DNA of 53,252 bases from positions 1-53,252 of the forward strand of contig URDG01000018.1 of assembly GCA_900546515.1 (NCBI GenBank). Reading direction: 5' to 3'. Origin of the DNA: an uncultured Eubacteriales bacterium (GTDB lineage Bacteria; Bacillota; Clostridia; Oscillospirales; Oscillospiraceae). The number at the start of each line of letters is the position of its first letter. Position 1 is the first letter of the stretch. The translations under genes were made by a program, and so were the position numbers. Below are positions 33,617 through 44,728 of this stretch, piece by piece. The notes under the pieces are model-generated. The model was not told where the DNA came from. It did not search any database and was given only the letters and a program-made list of their open reading frames with translations.

Positions 33617-33641
33617 GCCTCCCCCGGCAGCCAGGGGAGGC
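33617..33641 (+). other. GC-rich hairpin between murA and ftsQ
   Basis: GCCTCCCC (33617-33624), a 9-base loop and GGGGAGGC (33634-33641) form a perfect 8-bp stem seven bases after the murA stop. There is no T-tract, so it is probably an mRNA stability or processing element rather than a terminator. Confidence 0.45.
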
Positions 33642-33673
33642 GCCAATAAAGATAAGCCGAAAGGAACTTGCCT

Positions 33674-34456
33674 ATGGCATATGCACATTCAAATCAGCCG
33701 CCGGCAGACAAACATTCGGAATATATGCGGCCGCGTCGCCGCAGCACTATCAGCGCCCCGTTGATGTTTGTAATCGTGGAGGTCGCGCTTATATTCGTGA
33801 TGAGCGTTTTCTTTCGCGTTTCTGATATACAGGTTGTCGGCAACAGCCATTATACGGACAGCGAGATCATAAGGGCGATAGACATCGAAGAGGGAGACAA
33901 TCTTTTCTTCTTTGACCGTTTTGCCGCTTTGAGCCGCGTCTTTGCAAAGCTTCCATATGTCGAGGAGGTCGCGGTTGAGCGTAAGCTGCCGAACAAGGTC
34001 GTCATTGAGGTCAAGGAGAGCTCTGCTCTCGCTTACATCGTCCTCGGTGATGAAAACTGGACGATAGACCACAAGTGCAAGGTCCTCGGCAAGGCGAGCT
34101 CGGAGGATGAGCTTGCAGATCTTATCGCGGTCAGGGGCGTCAAGCCGGGTACGCTGCTCATCGGCGAGCAGATGCAGACGGAGGACGGCGATCAGGCGAT
34201 GGTCGATTATCTCAGCGAGGTCCTCAGTCAGATAGAGGACAGGGGACTGGCCTCCGGCGTCAGCCTTGTTGATTTCTCGGATCCGTCGGACGTTCAGTTT
34301 ATGTATGCGGGGCGGCTTACCGTCCAGCTCGGCGCGGACTCTAATACGGAGTATAAATTTGGAATGTTTGTGTCAGTTTTGGACAAGCTTAGTAGTGAGG
34401 ATGTCGGACTGCTGAATCTGTCGGACGGCGTATCAGCACATTTTATGCCTGAATAA
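33674..34456 (+). CDS. ftsQ: Cell division protein FtsQ/DivIB
   Basis: A 260-residue bitopic membrane protein of the divisome. The cytoplasmic N-terminus is short and basic (RPRRR). One membrane segment (about residues 30-48) is followed by a POTRA domain starting FRVSDIQVVGNSHYTDSEI and then the FtsQ/DivIB beta domain (NWTIDHKCKVL). ATG 33674 follows AAAGGA; an in-frame TTG six bases earlier is less likely. ftsA, which usually follows, is absent and ftsZ is next, with its own promoter. Confidence 0.88.
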   Translation: MAYAHSNQPPADKHSEYMRPRRRSTISAPLMFVIVEVALIFVMSVFFRVSDIQVVGNSHYTDSEIIRAIDIEEGDNLFFFDRFAALSRVFAKLPYVEEVAVERKLPNKVVIEVKESSALAYIVLGDENWTIDHKCKVLGKASSEDELADLIAVRGVKPGTLLIGEQMQTEDGDQAMVDYLSEVLSQIEDRGLASGVSLVDFSDPSDVQFMYAGRLTVQLGADSNTEYKFGMFVSVLDKLSSEDVGLLNLSDGVSAHFMPE

Positions 34457-34508
34457 CGGCCACATTACAATTTGCTTACAAAAAATTTCTGAAAAATAAA
34501 AAAATCTA

Positions 34509-34537
34509 TTGACCTGGACAAAAAAATGTAATAATAT
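34509..34537 (+). promoter_or_regulatory. ftsZ promoter
   Basis: TTGACC (34509-34514), 17 bp, TAATAT (34532-34537), in an A/T-rich gap, about 72 bases before the ftsZ start. Confidence 0.7.
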
Positions 34538-34608
34538 ATAGAACGCCGAATAAATATAAAAAATACATTCACATTATGTGAGCAGATAAAACGCAGGGAG
34601 GCAAAAAT

Positions 34609-35814
<1,206 letters not shown>

Positions 35815-35835
35815 TTTTGACTGTTGATAAAAAAT

Positions 35836-35871
35836 GCTCCCCCTGTTATAATCTGGGGGAGCTTTTTCTTT
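35836..35871 (+). terminator. Terminator after ftsZ
   Basis: GCTCCCCC (35836-35843), an 11-base loop, GGGGGAGC (35855-35862) and TTTTTCTTT. It ends the dcw cluster 21 bases after the ftsZ stop. Confidence 0.85.
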
Positions 35872-35936
35872 AGAGTGAGCGCCGTGCTGCGCGGCGGCAT
35901 GCCCGCATTCATTTACCATACGCCGGAGGTGTTTTG

Positions 35937-36803
35937 ATGCTCGATAAAATTGTTCGCTTTATGAAGAATTTTATCAGAATTTATACGGACAATCAGCTGC
36001 CGATGGCATCAGCGGCACTTTCGTATTATTTCACGATGACTTTTTTTCCGCTCATTATCTGCCTGTACACCATGCTCGGAAACAGCTATGATAAAGCTGT
36101 GCGTATCCTGCACTTTCTGGAGAAATTCGTGTCTGAGGATGCTATGGGGCTTATGGAGAGCTTTTTGAGTTACGTCGCCGCAAATAACAGTCGCGCCATG
36201 ATGGTCGCCGGGCTTGCGGTGCTGGTGACGTCCGCCTCGGCCGCGTCGCGCTGTGTGCAGACCGTTATCGGCAGGATGCAGGGCGGCCGCAAGTTCAAGG
36301 GGCTGATGTTCTTTGGCTTCAGCATTGTTTTCTCGCTTGTATTTCTCGCGGCGATCTATTTTGCGATGCTGGTCATGCTCACAGGGCGGCAGTTTATAAA
36401 AACCGTCAACGAGCTTCTGCCGTTTATAGACATCGGCGGTTCGTGGAACTGGATGCGCTTTCTTGTTATGGCCGGTATATTCTTTGTGCTGATCTGGGGC
36501 GTATATGAAGCGCCCAAGCGCAGCGAGGACGACTATTCAACATTCCCGGGCACCGTTGTGACGACCATTGCGCTCGTTGCGGTCAGCCTCGTGTTTTCGT
36601 TCTTCATCAGCCATTCGGCGAAATACCCGCTTGTGTACGGGTCGCTGGCGTCTTTGATATTGCTGATGTTCTGGCTTTATTCCTGCTGCCTTGTCATATA
36701 TATCGGCGCGGCCATAAACATTTCTGTAAGGGATACGCAGCGTGAATATGAGGAAATAAGCATAGCAATAAAGGATGCGGAAAAAGAAAAACAGGACAAG
36801 TAA
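35937..36803 (+). CDS. YihY/BrkB-family integral membrane protein
   Basis: A 288-residue polytopic membrane protein with about six hydrophobic segments. The N-terminal 'DNQLPMASAALSYYFTMTFFPLIICLYTML' region and the later 'YPLVYGSLASLILLMFWLY' region are typical of the YihY/virulence factor BrkB family, whose function is not settled. The C-terminus is highly charged (Lys/Glu). ATG 35937 follows GGAGGT by six bases. The gene stands alone between two terminators. Confidence 0.85.
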   Translation: MLDKIVRFMKNFIRIYTDNQLPMASAALSYYFTMTFFPLIICLYTMLGNSYDKAVRILHFLEKFVSEDAMGLMESFLSYVAANNSRAMMVAGLAVLVTSASAASRCVQTVIGRMQGGRKFKGLMFFGFSIVFSLVFLAAIYFAMLVMLTGRQFIKTVNELLPFIDIGGSWNWMRFLVMAGIFFVLIWGVYEAPKRSEDDYSTFPGTVVTTIALVAVSLVFSFFISHSAKYPLVYGSLASLILLMFWLYSCCLVIYIGAAINISVRDTQREYEEISIAIKDAEKEKQDK

Positions 36804-36804
36804 A

Positions 36805-36845
36805 TTTTTCTCCCGGCCAGAAAACCTGGCCGGGAGAATTTTCAT
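36805..36845. terminator. Bidirectional terminator
   Basis: CTCCCGGCCAG (36810-36820), loop AAAAC, CTGGCCGGGAG (36826-36836), an 11-bp perfect stem with AAATTTTT on the left and AATTTT on the right. It separates the convergent BrkB-like and NTPase genes. Confidence 0.85.
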
Positions 36846-37426
36846 ACTGCGTATTCACTTGCCCACTGCATTACGATGCGGCGGGCGTTTTCGTCTCCGC
36901 GGCCGCTGACATCTACAACGAGCGTGTCAGGATCTGCGTCCAGCGCGGCTCTGAGCGCTCTGCGGTAGTTGGAGTACTTTTCACCGAGACCGAGGCTGCG
37001 GCGCAGTTCCTCGCCGTTCTGCTCTCCCTTGAGGACACCTATGCACGGCAGCTCGGAGTTGAGGACTTCAAGCAGGGCTTCTCTGAACTGCGGGATGATA
37101 AGCTCGAAGCCGCCGAATTCATCCATTACAGTGAACGGGTAGAATTCCGCTTCTTTCAGAAGTCTTACTCCCTCTCCGCGGAATACCTCGTTGTCCGACG
37201 TGGGCGGCTCATGAGTGTAATCCAGAAACCGTGCTGCATCGAAGCCTTCTATACCGGCCGCCGCTGCTGCCGGGAGAAGATCAAAGCCGAGCAGCCTGCC
37301 GTCTGCGTCCAGTGCGCGCTCGGTAACGTAGCCGCCAGCATATGCAAGCCGCGCGCCGAGGGCATTTCTTATCAGAGTAGTTTTCCCGCTGCCTGACGCG
37401 CCGGTGAGAAAAAGATGTTTTTCCAT
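36842..37426 (-). CDS. Nucleoside-triphosphatase, THEP1-like
   Basis: A 194-residue P-loop NTPase. Walker A is TGASGSGKTT (about residues 8-17), followed by AGGYVTERALDADGRLLGFDL, the pattern of the THEP1/DUF265 nucleoside-triphosphatases, and the Walker B-like segment FTVMDEFGGFEL, where the family usually has DE(I/L)G. The physiological substrate is unknown. ATG at 37426 follows GGAGG by six bases. It is transcribed divergently from ridA. Confidence 0.75.
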   Translation of the reverse strand: MEKHLFLTGASGSGKTTLIRNALGARLAYAGGYVTERALDADGRLLGFDLLPAAAAAGIEGFDAARFLDYTHEPPTSDNEVFRGEGVRLLKEAEFYPFTVMDEFGGFELIIPQFREALLEVLNSELPCIGVLKGEQNGEELRRSLGLGEKYSNYRRALRAALDADPDTLVVDVSGRGDENARRIVMQWASEYAV

Positions 37427-37487
37427 AGTGAGCCTCCATGCGATATCTCCGCACAAATATTTTTGCCGAATAGATCCAATTATTTAT

Positions 37488-37516
37488 ATTATACCACCGG
37501 CAGCGGCCTATTGCAA
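37488..37516 (-). promoter_or_regulatory. NTPase gene promoter (divergent)
   Basis: On the - strand: TTGCAA (37516-37511), 17 bp, TATAAT (37493-37488), 62 bases upstream of the NTPase start. Confidence 0.7.
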
Positions 37517-37528
37517 ATGCAGCGGCCT
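37500..37528. repeat. 10-bp direct repeat in the divergent promoter region
   Basis: GCAGCGGCCT occurs at 37500-37509 and again at 37519-37528, 19 bases apart (nearly two helical turns). It flanks the -35 of the - strand promoter and lies just upstream of the -35 of the ridA promoter. The arrangement suggests an operator for a regulator of both genes. Confidence 0.45.
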
Positions 37529-37534
37529 GACCTG

Positions 37535-37563
37535 TTGACAGCGGGGGACTCAAAGTTTATAAT
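37535..37563 (+). promoter_or_regulatory. ridA promoter, perfect consensus
   Basis: TTGACA (37535-37540), exactly 17 bp, TATAAT (37558-37563). Both hexamers match the vegetative sigma consensus fully, 36 bases before the ridA start. Confidence 0.85.
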
Positions 37564-37599
37564 CTTCTGGTTAAAAAATATCGAAAAGGAGAAATAAAC

Positions 37600-37971
37600 A
37601 TGAAAACTGTTTCCACGGATAAAGCTCCGGCCGCAATAGGCCCCTATTCTCAGGCTCAGATATTCGGCGGCCTTGTCTATACCTCCGGTCAGATTCCTGT
37701 CGATCCTGCTACCGGCAAGATAGCAGAGGGCGTAGAGGCTCAGGCGGAGCAGGTGTTCAAAAATATTGCAAACCTTCTTGCGGCAGCTGGCAGCGATATT
37801 TCCAAGGTCGTAAAGACCACCGTATTCATCAAAAACATGGATGATTTCGGCGCCATAAACGCAATATATGGCAAGTATTTCACCGAGCCGTTCCCTGCGC
37901 GCTCCTGCGTTGAGGTAGCAAGACTGCCCAAGGATGTACTCATTGAGTGCGAGGCTATCGCGGAGGCGTAA
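37600..37971 (+). CDS. ridA: RidA-family reactive imine/enamine deaminase
   Basis: A 123-residue RidA (YjgF/YER057c/UK114) protein that hydrolyses reactive 2-aminoacrylate released by PLP enzymes. Family marks are DKAPAAIGPYSQAQ at the start, VYTSGQIPVDPATG, and the catalytic-site Arg in PARSCVEVARLPKDVLIECEAIA. AAGGAG precedes the ATG. Its perfect promoter predicts high expression. The DUF554 gene starts nine bases after its stop. Confidence 0.93.
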   Translation: MKTVSTDKAPAAIGPYSQAQIFGGLVYTSGQIPVDPATGKIAEGVEAQAEQVFKNIANLLAAAGSDISKVVKTTVFIKNMDDFGAINAIYGKYFTEPFPARSCVEVARLPKDVLIECEAIAEA

Positions 37972-37980
37972 TTCACCGGC

Positions 37981-38679
37981 ATGCTTGGCACAATAGTAAA
38001 CTGCGCAGCGATCATTGCGGGCGGTCTCATCGGCACGCTGTTCGGCAACAGGATAGGCGAGCGCTATACAAAAATGCTTATGACTGTTATGGCGCTCATA
38101 ACCGCTGTGATCGGACTTCAGAGTGCGCTTGGGACAGCAAATATGCTTATTGTCGTTGTCTGCATGGTTCTCGGCACCGTGATAGGCATTGCGTTGAAGC
38201 TTGACGACAGGCTGAATAACTCCGGGGATAAGATCAAGGCGAAGCTCTCGGGTACGAAGCTTGGTCAGGGCAGGTTCTCCGATGCGTTTGTCACATCGAC
38301 GCTGGTTTTTGCGATCGGGGCGATGGCGATACTCGGCTCAATACAGGCTGGACTCAACCACGATTACAGCATACTTTTTACAAAGAGCATAATGGACTTC
38401 ACAAGCGCCATTGCCTTTGCTGCGGCCCTTGGACCCGGCGTCCTGCTCTCGGCTCTGCCTATACTTATCGTGCAGGGATTGATAACTCTGCTTGCCGGAG
38501 TTGCGGAGCCGTTCCTGACCTCCGAGGTCGTGACCGAGATGTCCGCCGCCGGCGGGGTCATCCTCTTCGGCATGGCATTGAACCTGCTTGATGTCTGCAA
38601 GGAGCGCATAAAAGTCGGAAATATGATCCCGGCAATTCTGCTGCCAATCATCTATTTCCCGCTGGCGCATCTGTTCTAA
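37981..38679 (+). CDS. DUF554 integral membrane protein
   Basis: A 232-residue polytopic membrane protein with about six or seven hydrophobic segments. The N-terminus GTIVNCAAIIAGGLIGTLFGNRIGERYTKMLM and the segment FVTSTLVFAIGAMAILGSIQAGL are typical of DUF554 (YdfK-like), of unknown function. It follows ridA with a nine-base gap and no good ribosome binding site of its own, so it is probably translated by coupling. Confidence 0.85.
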   Translation: MLGTIVNCAAIIAGGLIGTLFGNRIGERYTKMLMTVMALITAVIGLQSALGTANMLIVVVCMVLGTVIGIALKLDDRLNNSGDKIKAKLSGTKLGQGRFSDAFVTSTLVFAIGAMAILGSIQAGLNHDYSILFTKSIMDFTSAIAFAAALGPGVLLSALPILIVQGLITLLAGVAEPFLTSEVVTEMSAAGGVILFGMALNLLDVCKERIKVGNMIPAILLPIIYFPLAHLF

Positions 38680-38683
38680 AAAT

Positions 38684-38720
38684 TATCCCCTGTTTCATCT
38701 GAAACAGGGGATATAGTTTT
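38684..38720. terminator. Terminator between the DUF554 gene and glnS
   Basis: TATCCCCTGTTTC (38684-38696), loop ATCT, GAAACAGGGGATA (38701-38713), a perfect 13-bp stem, followed by TAGTTTTATTT on the + strand and preceded by AAAAATT, so it can act in both directions. Confidence 0.8.
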
Positions 38721-38732
38721 ATTTACCGGCGT

Positions 38733-40418
<1,686 letters not shown>

Positions 40419-40451
40419 GACTCTCTTCTCCCTGTGAATTAAATATCCAAT

Positions 40452-40480
40452 ATTATATACGATTGCTGTAGATATTACAA
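40452..40480 (-). promoter_or_regulatory. glnS promoter
   Basis: On the - strand: TTGTAA (40480-40475), 17 bp, TATAAT (40457-40452), 34 bases upstream of the glnS start. Confidence 0.75.
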
Positions 40481-40488
40481 CAATAAAA

Positions 40489-40497
40489 TGATATAGT
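40489..40497 (+). promoter_or_regulatory. Extended -10 for the thioredoxin reductase gene
   Basis: TGATATAGT: an extended -10 (TG-A-TATAGT) 53 bases before the reductase start, without a recognisable -35. It lies back to back with the glnS promoter. Confidence 0.4.
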
Positions 40498-40549
40498 ATA
40501 GAAAAAAGAAAGCCTTGAGACGTGCTGCAAAAAGAAAGGAGCACACATC

Positions 40550-41368
40550 ATGTCGGATACGTTTGACATCATCATAATCGGCGGAGGATCGGCGGGGCTG
40601 AGCGCCGCAGTGACGGCGCGCAACCGCGGTAAAAGAGTCGCCGTCGTGACGAACCCGGTGGAGACGAGCAGCCTCTACAAGGCTGAGCGCGTCACGAATT
40701 ACCCCGGATATACGGCCATATCCGGCAGCGAGCTTGCGGATATTTTTTATAAGCAGTTGGAGAGCTGCGGCGCAGAGCTGATACATGGGCGCGCATTGTC
40801 CGTCACACCGCTCGGAGGCAGCTTCGGCGTTGCAGTCGCAAATGAGTTTTATACGGCGGCGGCTGTGATACTCGCCGTCGGGATAACGCGCGAGAGACTC
40901 TACCCCGGCGAGGCGGAGCTTCTTGGCCGCGGCGTGAGCTACTGCGCGACCTGCGACGGTATGCTCTACCGCGGAAAGACCGCCGCGGTTATCGGCAGCA
41001 GCGCGGAGGCAAAGGAGGACGCTGCATTTCTGGAGGGTATAGGGTGCAGGGTGCTTCGATTTGAGGAAAATCTGCGCTATGAGATAAAAGGGGACGGACA
41101 CGCGGAAAAGCTTGTTGCAGGCGCAACAGAATATGATGTTGACTGTGTGTTTATAATAAAAGAGAGCATATCGGTAGCAAAGCTAGTGCCCGGACTGGAT
41201 TATTCCAAAGCCGGTATAGTGACACAACGCAATATGGCGACTAGCGTTCCGGGCATATATGCCGCAGGCGACTGCACAGGCAGGCCGTATCAGCTTGCAA
41301 AGGCGGCGGGAGAGGGCAATGTTGCCGCGCTCTCAGCGTGTGAATATATAGACAAAAAGGAGAAATAA
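40550..41368 (+). CDS. Compact thioredoxin reductase-like flavoprotein
   Basis: A 272-residue FAD-dependent reductase, about 40 residues shorter than ordinary TrxB. The FAD-binding IIIIGGGSAGLSAA, the redox-active CATC (Cys132/Cys135 in SYCATCDG) and the C-terminal FAD-binding PGIYAAGDCTGRPYQL are intact. The pyridine nucleotide domain is reduced: the usual GGGxSA loop reads IGSSAEAKED and the HRRxxxR motif for the NADPH phosphate is missing. It may take electrons from ferredoxin or another donor, as some clostridial reductases do. AAAGGAGC precedes the ATG. Thioredoxin follows two bases after the stop. Confidence 0.85.
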   Translation: MSDTFDIIIIGGGSAGLSAAVTARNRGKRVAVVTNPVETSSLYKAERVTNYPGYTAISGSELADIFYKQLESCGAELIHGRALSVTPLGGSFGVAVANEFYTAAAVILAVGITRERLYPGEAELLGRGVSYCATCDGMLYRGKTAAVIGSSAEAKEDAAFLEGIGCRVLRFEENLRYEIKGDGHAEKLVAGATEYDVDCVFIIKESISVAKLVPGLDYSKAGIVTQRNMATSVPGIYAAGDCTGRPYQLAKAAGEGNVAALSACEYIDKKEK

Positions 41369-41370
41369 AA

Positions 41371-41679
41371 ATGGCAGTACAGCATATCAAAACATCTGAA
41401 TTTGACAGCTTCATCGCCGCAGGCGACGTTCTGGTGGATTTCTGGGCGACGTGGTGCGGCCCGTGCCGTATGCAGGCGCCCATTCTGGAGCAGCTTGATT
41501 CAGAACTCGGCGGCAGCGTGAAGATAGGCAAGGTCGACGTTGACGAGGAGCCGGAACTCGCGCACCGCTTCGGCGTTATGAGCATTCCCACGCTCATCGC
41601 GTTCAGGGACGGCAAGGCGATCGCGCAGAACGTCGGCGTTACCGATGCAAACGGCCTGAAGCGCATGCTCGGAAAGTGA
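41371..41679 (+). CDS. trxA: Thioredoxin
   Basis: A 102-residue thioredoxin with the standard active site WATWCGPCRMQAPIL (WCGPC), the cis-Pro in SIPTLIAF and a normal fold length. It is a cytoplasmic disulfide reductant, surely the partner of the reductase encoded two bases upstream, whose 3' end supplies its AAAAAGGAG ribosome binding site. Confidence 0.96.
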   Translation: MAVQHIKTSEFDSFIAAGDVLVDFWATWCGPCRMQAPILEQLDSELGGSVKIGKVDVDEEPELAHRFGVMSIPTLIAFRDGKAIAQNVGVTDANGLKRMLGK

Positions 41680-41688
41680 TATCAGCCC

Positions 41689-41717
41689 TTGACAAATCAG
41701 AAGCAGTAAACTATAAT
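41689..41717 (+). promoter_or_regulatory. valS leader promoter, perfect consensus
   Basis: TTGACA (41689-41694), 17 bp, TATAAT (41712-41717). Transcription would start near 41724 and run into the T-box leader. Confidence 0.85.
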
Positions 41718-41723
41718 CCATAT

Positions 41724-41960
41724 ATTGCTGTGACAGGCAGGAGTACGCAGGCGGCGGATTTTCAGAGAGGAAGCGGACGGTGTGAGCTTCCATGAGGCGC
41801 TGCGGAAGGTCGGCCTTGAGCGTGCCGGGTGAAGGGTAACTGCGTAGCCTGACCGTTATCCCCGCGTTAAGGGGACAAGAGTGCCGCATTTGCGGAATTC
41901 AGGTGGTACCGCGGTATTTTTTATCGCCCTGAGGCAGATCATGCCTCAGGGCGTTTTTGT
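41724..41960 (+). promoter_or_regulatory. T-box leader controlling valS
   Basis: Stem I closes by CAGGC/GCCTG (41734-41738 with 41847-41851) and CGCAG/CTGCG (41746-41750 with 41840-41844). The loop-E type AGTA and GAA lie on opposite strands, and the likely specifier codon GTA (Val) is at 41836-41838. The T-box sequence AATTCAGGTGGTACCGCGG is at 41896-41914 and contains the bases that pair with the uncharged tRNA acceptor end. The terminator stem is CGCCCTGAGGCA/TGCCTCAGGGCG (41925-41936 with 41942-41953) plus TTTTT. Uncharged tRNA-Val should prevent termination and turn on valS. Confidence 0.93.
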
Positions 41961-41997
41961 TTTGAGGCTGTGCTTTATATGAGAGAGGAGTTTTGAA

Positions 41998-44622
41998 ATG
42001 AAAGAGCTTCCGAAAGTCTATGACCCAAAATCGGTCGAAAAGAAGATCTACGACATGTGGATGAAGGGCGGGTATTTCAAGGGAAAGATCGATCCCGAGA
42101 AAAAGCCCTTCTCAATAGTGATGCCGCCCCCCAACGTCACCGGCCAGCTCCATATGGGACACGCCCTTGACTCTACGCTGCAGGATATCCTCACGCGCTA
42201 TAAGCGCATGCAGGGCTACAGCGCGCTGTGGCTGCCCGGTGTGGACCACGCCGGTATCGCCACGCAGATAAAGGTGGAAGAGGTTCTGCGTAAGACAGAG
42301 GGCAAGACCCGCTACGACCTCGGCCGCGACAAGTTCCTTGAGCGCGTCTGGGCGTGGAAAGAGCAGTACGGCGACAGAATAGTGGAGCAGCAGAAGAGCA
42401 TGGGCGTCAGCTGCGACTGGGACCGCAGCCGTTTTACAATGGATGCGACCTGCGCCAAGGCTGTGCGCGAGACGTTCTGTGAGCTGTACGATAAGGGCCT
42501 TATATACAAGGGCCGCCGCATGATAAACTGGTGTCCGCACTGCCGCACGGCGCTGTCCGACGCGGAGGTCGAATACAAGGACATCCCCGGCAGCTTCTGG
42601 TATATCCGTTACCCGGTCGAAAACTCCGATGAGGAGTTTATCATTGCGACTACCCGTCCCGAAACGATGCTCGGCGACAGCGGCGTTGCCGTCAACCCCG
42701 CTGATGAGAAATATCAGCACCTCGTGGGGAAGAACGCCATTCTCCCGCTTGTGGGCCGTAAGCTCCCGATAGTGGCGGATGATTATGTTGAGCTTGGCTT
42801 CGGTACCGGCGCCGTTAAGATGACGCCGTGCCACGACCCGAACGACTATGAGGTCGGCCTACGCCATGATCTCGAGCAGATCCAGTGCATTGACGAGGAC
42901 GGCAAGATCATCAACGGCGGAAAGTACGACGGTATGGACCGCTATGAAGCGCGCAAGGCTATTGTTGCCGACCTTGAGGAACAGGGCTACCTCGTTAAGG
43001 TAGAACCATACAGCCACAATGTCGGCTGCTGCTACCGCTGCGGCAAGGTCGTCGAGCCGATGCTGTCTCCGCAGTGGTTCGTCAAGATGGAGCCGCTGGC
43101 GAAGAAGGCAATCGAGGTCGTCAAGGACGGCCGTATCAGATTCGTTCCTGAACGTTTCACAAAGACCTACCTGAACTGGATGGAGAATGTGCACGACTGG
43201 TGTATCTCCCGTCAGCTCTGGTGGGGGCATCAAATCCCCGCATGGTACTGTGATGACTGCGGCCATATCACTGTTTCGCGCGAAGACGCGGCGGAGTGCG
43301 AGTGCTGCCACAGCAAAAATATCCGCCGCGACGAGGATGTGCTGGACACATGGTTCAGTTCCGCGCTTTGGCCGTTCTCCACGATGGGCTGGCCTGAAAA
43401 GACTGCCGAGCTCGACTACTGGTATCCGACCTCGGTCATGGTCACGGGCTATGATATTATCTTCTTCTGGGTCGCAAGGATGATCTTCTCCGCAATGGAG
43501 CAGATGGATAAGGAGCCGTTCAAGACGGTGTTCATCCACGGCCTCGTCCGCGACAGTCAGGGACGCAAGATGTCCAAATCTTTGGGCAACGGCATCGATC
43601 CGCTGGAGATGGTCGACAAGTACGGCGCGGACGCGCTGCGTTTCAACCTTATCACCGGCAACTCGCCCGGCAACGACATGCGCTTCTACATTGAAAAATG
43701 CGAGGCGATGCGTAACTTCTGCAATAAGATATGGAATGCATCACGTTTTGTGATGATGAATCTGACCATCGACAAAAACGAGCTGCCCGAGAGGCTCGAG
43801 ATCGAGGACAAGTGGATACTCTCCAAGCTCAATGACGTCGTAAAAGAGGTCAACGAGAATATGGACAGCTTTGAGCTCGGTGTTGCGGCAGGCAAGATAT
43901 ACGATTTTATCTGGGACAGCTACTGCGACTGGTATATTGAGCTTACAAAGCCCCGCCTCAACGGAGATGATGAGGAATCGAAGCTCTCGGCGCAGAAGGT
44001 ACTGCTGTATGTACTCACCGAGATACTGAAGCTTCTGCACCCGTTCATGCCGTTCATCACCGAAGAGATATGGCAGGCGCTGCCTCATGAGGGTGAAGCG
44101 CTTATGGTCGAGCGCTATCCTGAATTCAGCGCCGGACTGTCCTTCCCGGAGGACGAGCAGAACTTTGAGATGGTCATGACCGCGATCAAGGCCGTCCGTG
44201 CCCGCCGCAGCGAAATGAATGTGCCGCCTTCCAGAAAGGCGCATCTCATCATAGCGACGGACAAGAAGGCGGCGTTCGAGGCCGGCAGAAGCTATATCTG
44301 CAAGCTTGCGTTTGCAAGCGAGGTCAGCGTTGTTGACGCTGCGCCTTCCGGCAGCGAGGGAATGGTCTCCGTCGTCACTGACAATGCCCGCATGTTCATG
44401 CCGATGGCAGAGCTTGTTGATCTCGACAAGGAGCGCGCACGCATTGCCAAGGAGCTGGCCAATGCCGAGAAGCAGCTTGCCGGACAGAACGCGAAGCTTG
44501 CAAACGAGAACTTTGTCTCCCGTGCGCCTGAACAGGTCGTCAATGCCGAGCGCGAAAAGAAGGCGAAGCTCGAGGCGCTTATTGAAAACCTGAAGCTCAG
44601 CCTTGAAAATCTCGGAAAATAA
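41998..44622 (+). CDS. valS: Valyl-tRNA synthetase
   Basis: A class Ia synthetase of 874 residues. The HIGH motif is PPPNVTGQLHMGHAL (about residues 40-54), an editing domain occupies the middle (ATTRPETMLGDSGVAV), and the KMSKS motif is GRKMSKSLGNG. A C-terminal coiled coil (about 800-874, charged Lys/Glu-rich) is the tRNA-binding arm typical of ValRS. GAGAGGAG precedes the ATG. Expression is controlled by the T-box upstream. Confidence 0.98.
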   Translation: MKELPKVYDPKSVEKKIYDMWMKGGYFKGKIDPEKKPFSIVMPPPNVTGQLHMGHALDSTLQDILTRYKRMQGYSALWLPGVDHAGIATQIKVEEVLRKTEGKTRYDLGRDKFLERVWAWKEQYGDRIVEQQKSMGVSCDWDRSRFTMDATCAKAVRETFCELYDKGLIYKGRRMINWCPHCRTALSDAEVEYKDIPGSFWYIRYPVENSDEEFIIATTRPETMLGDSGVAVNPADEKYQHLVGKNAILPLVGRKLPIVADDYVELGFGTGAVKMTPCHDPNDYEVGLRHDLEQIQCIDEDGKIINGGKYDGMDRYEARKAIVADLEEQGYLVKVEPYSHNVGCCYRCGKVVEPMLSPQWFVKMEPLAKKAIEVVKDGRIRFVPERFTKTYLNWMENVHDWCISRQLWWGHQIPAWYCDDCGHITVSREDAAECECCHSKNIRRDEDVLDTWFSSALWPFSTMGWPEKTAELDYWYPTSVMVTGYDIIFFWVARMIFSAMEQMDKEPFKTVFIHGLVRDSQGRKMSKSLGNGIDPLEMVDKYGADALRFNLITGNSPGNDMRFYIEKCEAMRNFCNKIWNASRFVMMNLTIDKNELPERLEIEDKWILSKLNDVVKEVNENMDSFELGVAAGKIYDFIWDSYCDWYIELTKPRLNGDDEESKLSAQKVLLYVLTEILKLLHPFMPFITEEIWQALPHEGEALMVERYPEFSAGLSFPEDEQNFEMVMTAIKAVRARRSEMNVPPSRKAHLIIATDKKAAFEAGRSYICKLAFASEVSVVDAAPSGSEGMVSVVTDNARMFMPMAELVDLDKERARIAKELANAEKQLAGQNAKLANENFVSRAPEQVVNAEREKKAKLEALIENLKLSLENLGK

Positions 44623-44670
44623 AATCCGGCATACCGGCTTTCGACGGTAAATTCAACTGAAAAACGTTAA

Positions 44671-44707
44671 AATGGCATCGCATACAGTTGTATGCGGTGC
44701 CATTTTT
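44671..44707 (+). terminator. Terminator after valS
   Basis: AATGGCATCGCATACA (44671-44686) pairs with TGTATGCGGTGCCATT (44689-44704), with one T-G pair, followed by TTTGCG. It lies only about 20 bases before the spoIIAA start. Confidence 0.8.
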
Positions 44708-44728
44708 GCGTTTACAGAGGTGAAACTT

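Noticed and set aside
40550..41368. Assigning the flavoprotein as an ordinary NADPH-dependent TrxB
   Set aside because: The CATC and FAD sites fit, but the NADPH-binding loop and HRRxxxR motif are absent, so the standard gene symbol was withheld.
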